This document shows positions 1 through 7,856 of a stretch of 18,232 bases of DNA, one piece after another. A program made the position numbers and the translations under genes. The stretch is from an uncultured Eubacterium sp. (lineage in GTDB: Bacteria; Bacillota; Clostridia; Lachnospirales; Lachnospiraceae): contig URYE01000059.1 of assembly GCA_900551945.1 (NCBI GenBank), forward strand, positions 1 to 18,232. Direction: 5' to 3'. The notes beneath the pieces were generated by a model. It saw nothing but the letters and a program-made list of their open reading frames with translations. It was not told where the DNA came from and did not search any database. The stretch's first letter is position 1, and each line of letters starts with the position of its first letter.

Positions 1-124
1 ATTATTCTGCTTTCCTATATGTACTTTTCTTTGAAATGTTTCATTATAACCTACATATAGGTGACTGTGCTTTCACTGGTGTGTGAATGATTTATCTAAT
101 TCTGATATCTTTCACAACCTAAAA
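1..124 (+). repeat. Diverged right half of the palindromic intergenic repeat
   Basis: Bases 61-124 resemble the right arm of the complete repeat copy at 5809-5976. Shared parts in the same order are GACTGTGCTTT (versus CACTGTCCTTT), CTGGTGTGTG, and a TATCT-CACAACCTAAA end. Just inside it, CCTATATGTA (14-23) and TACATATAGG (52-61) form a perfect 10-bp inverted repeat that would be the inner stem. The left arm would lie mostly outside the window. It sits directly downstream of the chemoreceptor gene that ends at 128. I see no open reading frame or classical terminator here. Confidence 0.6.
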
Positions 125-127
125 CAC

Positions 128-1099
128 TTAATTCTTATTTTCATTTGCCATTTTTGTAAGTGGCTCTATCTGCGAAAGCATATTCCTTATATTGTCAAAT
201 ATCTGACTCTTTTCTCCGTCACTCTTTTCAATATCTTCAATATAAGAAAGCACACTGTCATATTGCTTCCTTGATAACACAACATAATCAGAAATCCTAT
301 TAATCTTATTTTGAGAATTATCAATAGCCGACACAATATCCCTTTGAATATCATCAACCTTTTTAGCACTTTCACTTACATTTTCAAAAATATCATGCGC
401 CTGCTCAACATTATTTGCATTATCATCAAGCAAATCCCTTGAAGTCTTAAGCGATATATTAAGCTCCTTTGTTCCATCTTCCACATTAGTAACTCGCTCA
501 TTTATCATTTGGATAAGATTTTTAATTTCTTCAGCTAATTCCCTTACTTGGTCAGCAACAACAGCAAAACCCTTACCATGCTCACCTGCTCTTGCTGCTT
601 CTATAGAAGCATTAAGTGCGAGCATATTAGTCTGATTAGCCACCTTAATAATACTCATTGTACACTCTTTAATATCTTCAACAGAATGTTCAAGATTTAA
701 AAATGTCTTACCCATCTCATCAAAGCTATCAACTACTTTAATTGAGTCATTTTTCAACACATTAACTCTGTCTTGAGCATCTTTTACTGAAGCATTTATC
801 TCATCTTTTACATGGTCAAATGCACTTGAAACCTCCTTTATTTCATTAAAAGTTTCTTGAAATTCACCAATGCCAGAACCTAATTTATCTGCTGCCTGTA
901 TAACTTCTTCAAATGAAGACTTAATGTCTACTATCTGCTTTGTAACAACAACCTCCTCATCAGAAAGCTTGTCAAACTGCTGCCCTATATAGTTTGCAGT
1001 ATAAGAAATAGGGTATATATAATCTGTATTATTACCTTTAGCTGAAATACTACTATTAGATAAATTCTCACTATCCTTATGTCTATTAAACAATCGCAT
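128..1099 (-). CDS. Cytosolic methyl-accepting chemotaxis-type signalling protein (no membrane segment)
   Basis: This 323-residue protein has the highly conserved chemoreceptor hairpin tip at about residues 150-190 ([18 protein letters not shown], then [14 protein letters not shown]), the part that contacts CheA and CheW. The rest is heptad-like coiled coil on both sides. There is no hydrophobic segment, no HAMP domain and no recognisable ligand domain; only a polar N-terminal stretch of about 45 residues precedes the coiled coil. It is much shorter than full receptors. I chose the ATG at 1099 because GGAGG lies 7 bases upstream; an in-frame TTG at 1132 has no such site. The FIST-domain gene lies 159 bases upstream in the same direction with no clear terminator between. 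I infer that the FIST protein may supply sensing to this signalling module. The family call is firm; the ligand is unknown. Confidence 0.9.
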   Translation of the reverse strand: MRLFNRHKDSENLSNSSISAKGNNTDYIYPISYTANYIGQQFDKLSDEEVVVTKQIVDIKSSFEEVIQAADKLGSGIGEFQETFNEIKEVSSAFDHVKDEINASVKDAQDRVNVLKNDSIKVVDSFDEMGKTFLNLEHSVEDIKECTMSIIKVANQTNMLALNASIEAARAGEHGKGFAVVADQVRELAEEIKNLIQMINERVTNVEDGTKELNISLKTSRDLLDDNANNVEQAHDIFENVSESAKKVDDIQRDIVSAIDNSQNKINRISDYVVLSRKQYDSVLSYIEDIEKSDGEKSQIFDNIRNMLSQIEPLTKMANENKN

Positions 1100-1258
1100 G
1101 ATATTTCCTCCGTAAATTAATAAATAAGTCAACTATGCAAAACACACTCTGTTAGTTTCTCAAGTTATCACAACAGTTGCCAAGTTCTAATACAAGCACG
1201 ACTTTAGCTTGTTGTTTGCATAAATAAAAGCACAGCTATTACTTTATATTGTTAAATA

Positions 1259-2320
1259 TTATTCAAATACAACGCATGACATAGTCTGATTAGTATGTTG
1301 TCCATTAAAATGTTCTCCCATACCTATAAGCCCTGAATATTTTCCAAGCGATGACATTCTATTAAGATAATTGTCAATATGATTTAACTTTTTAAAATAA
1401 AGATATCTAAATATACAATTAATCGAAAATACACCCGAAATATGTGAGAAATCACTTTGAATATTTCTTATTGTATCTTCAAGAATTTCCTTGTCATCAC
1501 CCGCTTCAAGTATATATAACTTGTCCTTTGGATTAACTTTTCGATAACAATACAAATCTCCATTGTTACTCTTTTCCTTAATTGATACAATAAATATTTC
1601 ATCACCCAGACATCTTCCTAATGGATTTTTAAAAGTCTGTTCTTCTACATCTTGTGGCTTTATGCCCAACTCATTTATGTACACATCTTGAGCTTTCTTT
1701 CCATCTAAATCACAAATTTTATATTCATTTGGAACTGCCTTTGTGCATATATGAAATTTATCCGTAGGAGTGTAAATATTTTCTCTATACACTTTAACCT
1801 TTCCTTTGTTATTCTTAACTACAGCATAAGCACAGCTATCTTCATATATATTACCATTAACACCTACACTTTTAGTCCAAGTTGTTCCACCTGTAAGCTG
1901 TATTCCTTTTGTTGCTATAACTGATTGAATTGTAGTAAGCACACATTCATCATTGCCTGTGCATAAATCAATAATAACTGTATTATCTTTTCCTGCATTA
2001 ACTTTTGAAATACTATTTTGAATAGTCCTTATACTTGCAACAGGAGCTTTTGATACATTTTGTATAACACCAGTATCAACTGTAATATCTCCACAAAGCG
2101 CTGTTATAAGAAGTCCCTTTTCAATTATCTTATTTCCTGCATATGACTGCCCTACACAGCTAATGCTAGGTATATCTGGAAATTTTTCCTTTAGCCTTAA
2201 AACATTTTTTTCAAATAAAGCTTCATCACTTACAAACATAATAATCAACTTAGGATTACTAAGCCCTTTCACAGCCTCATCAACATCACATCGACTGCTA
2301 ACGCCAATAAATTGCTCCAT
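1259..2320 (-). CDS. FIST-domain sensory protein (FIST N and FIST C)
   Basis: The 353-residue product resembles FIST signal-transduction proteins, which are predicted small-ligand sensors often encoded beside chemoreceptors or other signalling genes. The N-terminal two thirds has alternating strands and glycine-rich turns typical of FIST_N (for example TGGTTWTKSVGVNG, roughly residues 165-178). The C-terminal part (NPLGRCLGDEIFIVSI, then a terminal SGLIGMGEHF) resembles FIST_C. No signal peptide or membrane segment is seen, so it should be cytosolic. The ATG at 2320 is preceded by AAGGGG at 7-base spacing; the longer in-frame extension to 2359 has a poor initiation context. The soluble chemoreceptor module follows 159 bases downstream, which supports a two-gene sensory unit. 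Assignment rests on pattern recognition, so the domain call is good but not certain. Confidence 0.75.
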   Translation of the reverse strand: MEQFIGVSSRCDVDEAVKGLSNPKLIIMFVSDEALFEKNVLRLKEKFPDIPSISCVGQSYAGNKIIEKGLLITALCGDITVDTGVIQNVSKAPVASIRTIQNSISKVNAGKDNTVIIDLCTGNDECVLTTIQSVIATKGIQLTGGTTWTKSVGVNGNIYEDSCAYAVVKNNKGKVKVYRENIYTPTDKFHICTKAVPNEYKICDLDGKKAQDVYINELGIKPQDVEEQTFKNPLGRCLGDEIFIVSIKEKSNNGDLYCYRKVNPKDKLYILEAGDDKEILEDTIRNIQSDFSHISGVFSINCIFRYLYFKKLNHIDNYLNRMSSLGKYSGLIGMGEHFNGQHTNQTMSCVVFE

Positions 2321-2357
2321 CTTATGTCCCCTTTTCTGAATAAATATTATTATTATC

Positions 2358-2401
2358 ATGACATAATGACATCATTGTTATAATTTTATCATTTTATAAC
2401 A
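2358..2401 (-). promoter_or_regulatory. Possible extended -10 promoter of the FIST gene with ATGACAT direct repeats
   Basis: Read on the minus strand, TGTTATAAA (2401-2393) fits an extended -10 element, but no good -35 is seen. Between it and the ribosome binding site, ATGACAT occurs twice (2358-2364 and 2366-2372 on the plus strand), offset by 8 bases, which could be a regulator site. Both are weak. Confidence 0.3.
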
Positions 2402-2560
2402 CCATTTTCCACACATTTTTCTTTCTTATACAAAAACCTTCTCAAAATACCTGCAATTTATAAATCCAACTATTCACAATCCACCAATACCACATCTACA
2501 ATATTCTATATATATAAACAAACTTCCACCCCACCGCACTAAGAAACTAATAATTTTATT

Positions 2561-2626
2561 GCGTACGAAAACAAACTCCCGTAAGATACAAGTAGTATAT
2601 AAATTAAATGCACCATTAAAAGAACA
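2561..2626 (+). repeat. Single left arm of the palindromic intergenic repeat
   Basis: The order GCGT..AAACTCCCGTAAGATA, AGTAGTATATAAA, AAATGCACCATTAAAAGAACA matches the left arm of the complete copy at 5791-5853 with few differences. No matching right arm follows: 13 bases later the fbp stop codon begins. It is therefore a half element abutting the 3' end of fbp. Confidence 0.75.
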
Positions 2627-2639
2627 ACGCAAAAACTAA

Positions 2640-4526
2640 TCATTCTTGCACAAGCTGTCTACTCCTATACAGTTCAAGCAATTTTTTCAAATCATTAATA
2701 TTACTCTGAATACGTTTTCCAATATCCGTATCCTTTACAAATATTCTCTCCTTTTCAACTTCCACAAGCTCTGACTGCGACTCTATATCTGTATTTTCCG
2801 TCAATGCCTTATAAATACTTTCAAATGGCTGATGTGCTTTAATTCTCATTCCATGTGAATTAAATATAAGAGTATACCCCGCAATTCCCGTTGTTTCGTG
2901 ATATTTCTTACAAAAACCACCATCTATTACAAGAAGCTTTCCATGCGCCCTTACAGGAAGTTCGCCCTTATTAGTTCGCACAGGTGTATGACCATTTATA
3001 ATATGCGACCTTTCCGAATACAACTCAAACTCCCTTAATATCATATTACATATACGTTCTTCTTTATAATATTCATAATATGGATTTTTTTCTTCATACC
3101 AAGCTGATTTATCTTCGATAAATGCTCTTTCAAACGTCTTTATATGTCGTCCTGAAAGTGGCGATTTTCTTCCACACCACAAATACCACATAAAGTCCTT
3201 TGCGTCTTTATTGTCCTTTTCATAAAATGCTTTCCTTGCGCAACTGTCTGCGTAATCCATATATTTTCTGCCTTTATATATATGGTCATTAATCACAACA
3301 CCGTCAAAATTGCCACTGTCATCAAGAGGTATACAACCATGAAATAATAAATTGTCATTAAACAGCTTATACATACTTCCTTTTTCATATAAAAATTCAA
3401 TATGTTTTCTAAGTCTTTGGCTGCTTACAAATGCGTCTGTAAGTTCATTTATTACCTTTTGTTCTTCCTTTGTAAGTTCATAAGGACTCTCCTTTGAAAC
3501 TGTTGGAAAATCTGTATCTTTTACTTTATATTCTTTTCCATCAATTACTACAGTCCCATTTTCCATATCAATCTTATCCAAAAGCAATCTGTCATTCATA
3601 TCATATTCTGGGTGTCTTTTTATAACCTGCCCTTCTAATTTAAACATAATAACAGCAATTGCCTTAACTGCTGATTTCATTGGGTCTGTATCTTTATATG
3701 TACGGTCTGCAAAAATTGTAAGATTTCTAAGTGCAATACCATATCCATTTTCAAGAATTTGCGTATTTTGATATTTGATATTATTATAGATAACATTTGC
3801 CACACAAATACTACTTCCGCACACAGCTCCCATCCACAAAATATCGTGATTGCCCCACTGTATATCTACAGAATGATGCTGCATAAGCTCATCAATAATC
3901 CTGTCCGCACTAGGCCCTCTGTCAAATATATCTCCAACAACATGAAGATGGTCAACCGCAAGCCTTTTTATCATAGCAGACAATGCAACAATAAACTCTT
4001 CAGCATTTCCAATGTCGATTATAGTGTCGATTATTTTTTTATGGTATCTTAACTGATTATCATCTTCATCTTTTTGTGCGTGTAAAAGCTCGTCAATAAT
4101 ATACGCATAATCCATAGGAAGTGCTTTTCTTACCTTAGACCTTGTGTATTTTGAAGATAAAAGCCTTGCAATCTCTATTAATTCATTGAGTATTGCTCTG
4201 TATCTATGTGAAAGATTAATGCCCTGCTGCTTCATCAAGTTCATTTTTTCTCTAGGATAATATATCAGTGTACATATCTCTTTACGTTCTTCTGGTGAAC
4301 GAATATCCTTAAATAACAAGTCAACCTTTTCTTTTATTACACCTGAGCAATTATTCAATATATGGTAAAATGACTCATACTCTCCATGAAAATCACTCAT
4401 AAAATGCTCAGTTCCCTTTGGTAAATTCAGTATCGCATTTAAGTTGATAATTTCCTTACTTACGGCTTGTACTGTAGGATATTTTTCTGATAGTAATTGA
4501 AAATACTTTTTGTTAATTTCTTGCAT
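2640..4526 (-). CDS. fbp: Class III fructose-1,6-bisphosphatase
   Basis: The 628-residue protein matches the Bacillus-type (class III) FBPase, which hydrolyses fructose-1,6-bisphosphate to fructose-6-phosphate in gluconeogenesis. It is a calcineurin-like metallophosphatase. The metal-binding motifs are visible in order: SDFHGEYE (44-51), GDIFDRGP (198-205), GNHD (225-228) and a later INGHTPV near residue 512. The length is close to the roughly 640-670 residues usual for the family and I see no frameshift. It starts at an ATG at 4526 with GGAGG 10 bases upstream. The gene is transcribed alone and divergently from the ttcA-like gene. A good promoter lies at 4590-4618. Its stop codon is immediately followed by a half copy of the palindromic repeat. 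The cytoplasmic location and function are secure by homology. Confidence 0.96.
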   Translation of the reverse strand: MQEINKKYFQLLSEKYPTVQAVSKEIINLNAILNLPKGTEHFMSDFHGEYESFYHILNNCSGVIKEKVDLLFKDIRSPEERKEICTLIYYPREKMNLMKQQGINLSHRYRAILNELIEIARLLSSKYTRSKVRKALPMDYAYIIDELLHAQKDEDDNQLRYHKKIIDTIIDIGNAEEFIVALSAMIKRLAVDHLHVVGDIFDRGPSADRIIDELMQHHSVDIQWGNHDILWMGAVCGSSICVANVIYNNIKYQNTQILENGYGIALRNLTIFADRTYKDTDPMKSAVKAIAVIMFKLEGQVIKRHPEYDMNDRLLLDKIDMENGTVVIDGKEYKVKDTDFPTVSKESPYELTKEEQKVINELTDAFVSSQRLRKHIEFLYEKGSMYKLFNDNLLFHGCIPLDDSGNFDGVVINDHIYKGRKYMDYADSCARKAFYEKDNKDAKDFMWYLWCGRKSPLSGRHIKTFERAFIEDKSAWYEEKNPYYEYYKEERICNMILREFELYSERSHIINGHTPVRTNKGELPVRAHGKLLVIDGGFCKKYHETTGIAGYTLIFNSHGMRIKAHQPFESIYKALTENTDIESQSELVEVEKERIFVKDTDIGKRIQSNINDLKKLLELYRSRQLVQE

Positions 4527-4589
4527 TAATACTATACCTCCATTGTAAATACAAATTTAATATTCCTATTCCCTATCCCCAACATTAAT

Positions 4590-4618
4590 ATTAAACCGCT
4601 TTTAAACATTATTATCAA
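4590..4618 (-). promoter_or_regulatory. Predicted sigma-A-type promoter for fbp
   Basis: On the minus strand, TTGATA (4618-4613) and TTTAAT (4595-4590) each match the consensus at 5 of 6 positions and are separated by 17 bases. Transcription would start near 4583, about 57 bases before the fbp start codon. Confidence 0.6.
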
Positions 4619-4678
4619 GCACTATTTCGAGTTTTCACATTAGTTCCATAGCTAAAAAATATCTTATAACTTTATTTA

Positions 4679-4707
4679 TTGAACATTATTTTCAATTTTT
4701 GTATAAT
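4679..4707 (+). promoter_or_regulatory. Predicted sigma-A-type promoter for the ttcA-like gene
   Basis: TTGAAC (4679-4684) and a perfect TATAAT (4702-4707) are separated by exactly 17 bases. The start point would be near 4714, giving a leader of about 105 bases before the ATG at 4819. I see no obvious structure in that A+T-rich leader. Confidence 0.7.
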
Positions 4708-4818
4708 ACTAAAGGTCAAATTCAAATTGCAAATTAATTGATAAGCTTTATCATTCTATTTAATCTTTACAATAAAAAATAAATATAAAATTTAAAATAC
4801 ATAAGAAAGGTAAAAATT

Positions 4819-5553
4819 ATGAAACTACAGAGACTATTAAGCCTTACAAGACAGGCAATTGATGACTATAATATGATAAATGACAACGATAAAATTGCTG
4901 TTGGTATAAGCGGTGGAAAAGATAGCCTTACACTTCTTTACGCACTTGCTAATTTAAGACGCTTCTATCCACACCCATTTACACTAGAAGCCATAAGTGT
5001 CGACTTAGGCTTTGGAAATACTGATTACAGTAAGCTTTACGAGCTTTGTGAAAATCTTAACGTAAAACTCACCATAGTAGATACACAGATTTACGATATA
5101 ATATTTAATCAACGAAAAGAAAAGAACCCTTGCTCACTGTGTGCCAAAATGAGAAAAGGTGCGCTTAACAACGCCTTACTAGAATTAGGCTGTAACAAAG
5201 TAGCTTACGCTCACCACAAAGATGATATGATTGAAACACTGTTTATGTCAATGATGTACGAGGGTAGACTTTATAGCTTCCCACCCGTAACACACCTTGA
5301 CAACACCAATATAACAGTAATCCGCCCACTAATGTACGTCAATGAAGCAGATGTTATCGGCTTTAAAAATGCCAACAATCTCCCCGTAATAAAAAATGCC
5401 TGCCCCGCTGACGGTCATACAAAAAGAGAGTATGTAAAACAACTCCTAAACCAACTAAACAAAGACAACCCCGGCATAAAAACCCAACTATTCCACGCCA
5501 TCCTAACTGCCAACTTCCCCGACTGGAACACAACACCTACACAACAAAACTAA
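4819..5553 (+). CDS. TtcA-family tRNA thiolation protein (PP-loop ATPase)
   Basis: The 244-residue protein is a PP-loop ATP pyrophosphatase of the TtcA/TtuA group, which activates a tRNA base with ATP and inserts sulfur. The adenylate-binding SGGKDS is at residues 31-36. A CSLC pair (C105, C108) and a third cysteine in NACPAD (C195) match the three cysteines that hold the iron-sulfur cluster in TtcA. HHKDDMIET (132-140) is the second conserved nucleotide-site motif. It is shorter than E. coli TtcA (about 310 residues), as is common for Firmicutes members, so I do not claim that position 32 cytidine is the substrate. AAAGG lies 8 bases before the ATG. It is the only plus-strand gene here. Its last 80 or so codons are strongly C-rich and G-poor, like the adjoining intergenic DNA. 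Confidence 0.88.
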   Translation: MKLQRLLSLTRQAIDDYNMINDNDKIAVGISGGKDSLTLLYALANLRRFYPHPFTLEAISVDLGFGNTDYSKLYELCENLNVKLTIVDTQIYDIIFNQRKEKNPCSLCAKMRKGALNNALLELGCNKVAYAHHKDDMIETLFMSMMYEGRLYSFPPVTHLDNTNITVIRPLMYVNEADVIGFKNANNLPVIKNACPADGHTKREYVKQLLNQLNKDNPGIKTQLFHAILTANFPDWNTTPTQQN

Positions 5554-5593
5554 CTCTATACAACTTCAATATCCACACCAACCATTAACTTAT

Positions 5594-5652
5594 TGTGATA
5601 GTAATACATCTCTCAACTTTCTCCCCTATTATACAACATTATTACTATCACA
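5594..5652 (+). repeat. Perfect 13-bp inverted repeat, possible terminator
   Basis: TGTGATAGTAATA (5594-5606) is repeated in perfect inverted form at 5640-5652, with a 33-base C/T-rich loop. TTTT follows the right arm. It begins 41 bases after the ttcA-like stop codon and could terminate that transcript, but the long loop and A+T-rich stem make it unlike a standard terminator. It could equally be another small palindromic repeat. Confidence 0.5.
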
Positions 5653-5790
5653 TTTTATCCCAAAATCCCCCTATCAAACCCCAACCATCACTTCACACAA
5701 TAAATAAGTTTCTTACTTAATATTAAAATCCCCCTACTTCATTTACTATTTTTTATAATTATATATAATTAACTTACATTTTTGCATTAT

Positions 5791-5976
5791 GTCAAAAAAC
5801 TCCCGTAAGATAACAGTAGTATATATAAAATAAATGCACCATTAAAAAGAACAGTGACCTATATTTGTGTTATACCAACGAACATACCTGTTCGTTGAGT
5901 GCATACAAATATATGCCACTGTCCTTTTTCTGGTGTGTGTTTTTATATATACTACTGTTATCTCACAACCTAAATT
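5791..5976 (+). repeat. Complete palindromic intergenic element (MITE-like)
   Basis: The core 5809-5962 (154 bp) begins with a 22-base arm (GATAACAGTAG...) repeated in perfect inverted orientation at 5941-5962. Further nested stems are AAAAAG/CTTTTT (5844-5849, 5924-5929), ACAGTG/CACTGT (5851-5856, 5917-5922), TATATTTGT/ACAAATATA (5860-5868, 5905-5913) and AACGAAC/GTTCGTT (5877-5883, 5890-5896) around a 6-base loop. The whole element could fold as one long hairpin in DNA or RNA. Flanking conserved bases (AAAAACTCCCGTAA left, TCACAACCTAAA right) recur at other copies in this window. I found no target-site duplication and no transposase. It may also act as a terminator for the dxs-like gene, since TTTTTT follows it on the minus strand. 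Confidence 0.85.
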
Positions 5977-6017
5977 TATTAGAATTTTTATACACTACTT
6001 ATTATTGATAACCTAAA

Positions 6018-7772
6018 TTATAAACAATTCATAGCATCTTCCACAATAAGTTCAGGCACAATTCTATTTTCCTTCAACACATCTTCAACAGAATATCTGT
6101 CAAGAAACTCCTTCTTAAAACCATAATTAAGCACCTTAACATCACTATTTCCATAGTAAGTAGCAAGCTTACTGCCAAAACCACCATCTAAGATACCATC
6201 TTCCAATGTAATAACAACCTTGTGGTCTTTCTTTAATTCTTCTAAAAGCTCCTTGTCAATACCTGTAATATATCTAGGATTAATAAGTGTAGGCTCAACA
6301 CCTGTTTTATCCTTTATAAGCTGTGCTGTCCTTTCGCCAAGCTGATAGAAATCACCAAGAGCAACAATCGCAACATCACTACCCTTTGTATTAACCTTGT
6401 ACTTGTTAAGCTCGCTGTAATCAGTATCAACCTTTTCAGAAGTGTGAATAACACCGTTGCAAGGTATTCTTATAGCAACAGGATACTGATTTTGCTCAAT
6501 ACTCCAATCAAGCATTGCAAAATATTCTTCACAGTTAGTTGGAGCTAAGTAAACAAGGTTAGGAATATTTGACATCATCGCAATATCATAGATACCAAGA
6601 TGAGTAACATCATTCATACCATATACAGAAGCCGTATTAACAATAAGTGTTGCAGGATTGCTGTTAATACACAAATCTTGTGATATCTGGTCATAAGTTC
6701 TTTGGAAGAAGCTTGAATGAGTTGCAAATACTGGCTTAAAACCGTTCTTTGCAAGACCTGAAGCTAACGCAATACCATGTTCTTCTGCAATACCTACATC
6801 AATAAACTGCTTTCCAGCTTCTTTTCTCTTATCTTCTGTAAAGCCAATACAAGTAGGAACAGCCGCAACAATAGCTGTAACTGTCTTATCAGCCTTCATC
6901 TTTTTCATCACAAAGTCACAAGTAAGATTGTCATAACTTTCACCATCAAAAGATATATTCCATTTACCTGTTTCCTTATCAAATGGCATACACCAATGCC
7001 ACATTTCTTTATTTTCCTCAGCTATCTTATAGCCCTTACCCTTTAATGTATTGATATGAACTACGATAGGGTGGTCAATATCCTTAACCTTTTCAAATGC
7101 TTCTATAAGCTTTTGAATGTCATTACCTTCATTAACATACATATAATCAAGCCCCATAGCCTTGAAAAGATTACATTCACAAGTACCATTGCTTTCACGA
7201 AGCTGTCTTAAATTCTTATATAAGCCACCATGATTTTCCGCAATTGACATATCATTATCATTGAAAAGTACAATGAAATTGCTGTCCATTTCCCCTGCAA
7301 AATCAATTCCTTCTAAGGCTTCACCACCACTAAGAGAGCCATCACCTATAACAGCAACAACATTTCCAGTTTCACCCTTAAAATCTCTTGCCTTAGCAAG
7401 ACCTGTAGCAAGACTTACAGAAGTTGAAGTATGTCCTACATTAAAGAAATCATGTTCACTTTCTTCTGGATTAGTATATCCTGATATATCGTCAAAATGT
7501 TCATCATAAAGATACGCATCTTTTCTTCCTGTAAGCATTTTATGACAATAGCTTTGATGTGATACATCAAATACAAATTTATCCTTTGGTGAGTCAAATA
7601 CATAATGAAGCGCAATTGTAGCTTCTACCATACCAAAGTTAGGGCCAAAATGTCCGCCATGTTTACTCAATCTATTCATCAACGCATTTCTTAATTCGCC
7701 TGCTAATTCGCCTAACTGAGCGCTATCTAATTTCTTTACATCTGCTGGTGAGTTGATATTTTCTAATAACAT
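6018..7772 (-). CDS. Short-type 1-deoxy-D-xylulose-5-phosphate synthase homologue
   Basis: The 584-residue protein is a thiamine-diphosphate transketolase-like enzyme closest to Dxs, which makes 1-deoxyxylulose-5-phosphate for isoprenoids, thiamin and pyridoxal phosphate. Seen are HGGHFG (38-43), the ThDP/metal motif GDG...NDN (143-173), a GHTSTS loop (113-118) and the catalytic glutamate in DVGIAEEH (E330). It is shorter than typical Dxs (about 620), mainly because the segment after the NDN motif is compressed. Aligned to E. coli Dxs, catalytic E370 and H431 are kept (E330, H391), but Y392, R420 and D427 become H352, T380 and N387. Function as a true Dxs is therefore uncertain. I place the start at the ATG at 7772, 4 bases after AGAGG; an upstream in-frame GTG at 7790 lacks a ribosome binding site. 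It is a single-gene unit with its own promoter. Confidence 0.82.
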   Translation of the reverse strand: MLLENINSPADVKKLDSAQLGELAGELRNALMNRLSKHGGHFGPNFGMVEATIALHYVFDSPKDKFVFDVSHQSYCHKMLTGRKDAYLYDEHFDDISGYTNPEESEHDFFNVGHTSTSVSLATGLAKARDFKGETGNVVAVIGDGSLSGGEALEGIDFAGEMDSNFIVLFNDNDMSIAENHGGLYKNLRQLRESNGTCECNLFKAMGLDYMYVNEGNDIQKLIEAFEKVKDIDHPIVVHINTLKGKGYKIAEENKEMWHWCMPFDKETGKWNISFDGESYDNLTCDFVMKKMKADKTVTAIVAAVPTCIGFTEDKRKEAGKQFIDVGIAEEHGIALASGLAKNGFKPVFATHSSFFQRTYDQISQDLCINSNPATLIVNTASVYGMNDVTHLGIYDIAMMSNIPNLVYLAPTNCEEYFAMLDWSIEQNQYPVAIRIPCNGVIHTSEKVDTDYSELNKYKVNTKGSDVAIVALGDFYQLGERTAQLIKDKTGVEPTLINPRYITGIDKELLEELKKDHKVVITLEDGILDGGFGSKLATYYGNSDVKVLNYGFKKEFLDRYSVEDVLKENRIVPELIVEDAMNCL

Positions 7773-7856
7773 TTTTCCTCTTTTCTGCACATATATTAAT
7801 TATTCTTATCTAATCTATCTGTATCTTAATGTGCTAAATACAAATACTAAATATAT

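Larger units (their letters stand above)
2321..2639. other. Gene-free gap between the FIST gene and fbp
   Basis: This 319-base gap holds the FIST promoter region at its left end and a single arm of the palindromic repeat at 2561-2626. The stretch 2401-2560 is almost free of G on the plus strand (3 G against 44 C by count). I see no open reading frame with a ribosome binding site and no clear intrinsic terminator for fbp. Confidence 0.6.
5554..6017. other. Gene-free gap between convergent ttcA-like and dxs-like genes
   Basis: This 464-base gap between two 3' ends contains the 13-bp inverted repeat (5594-5652), a tract almost devoid of G on the plus strand (5641-5760: 1 G, 33 C), and the complete palindromic element (5791-5976). 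The ten-base AACCTAAATT occurs at the element's right edge (5967-5976) and again overlapping the dxs-like stop codon (6010-6019). No coding sequence is supported. Confidence 0.7.

Noticed and set aside
1100..1132. N-terminal extension of the soluble chemoreceptor from a TTG
   Set aside because: The ATG at 1099 has an ideal GGAGG site; the extension would be translated through that site and adds no known domain.
3759..4052. Plus-strand reading frames inside fbp, dxs-like, GH2 and other genes
   Set aside because: They are antisense shadows of well-supported proteins, without initiation sites or family features.
7773..7790. GTG start for the dxs-like gene
   Set aside because: There is no ribosome binding site upstream of it, whereas AGAGG precedes the ATG at 7772.
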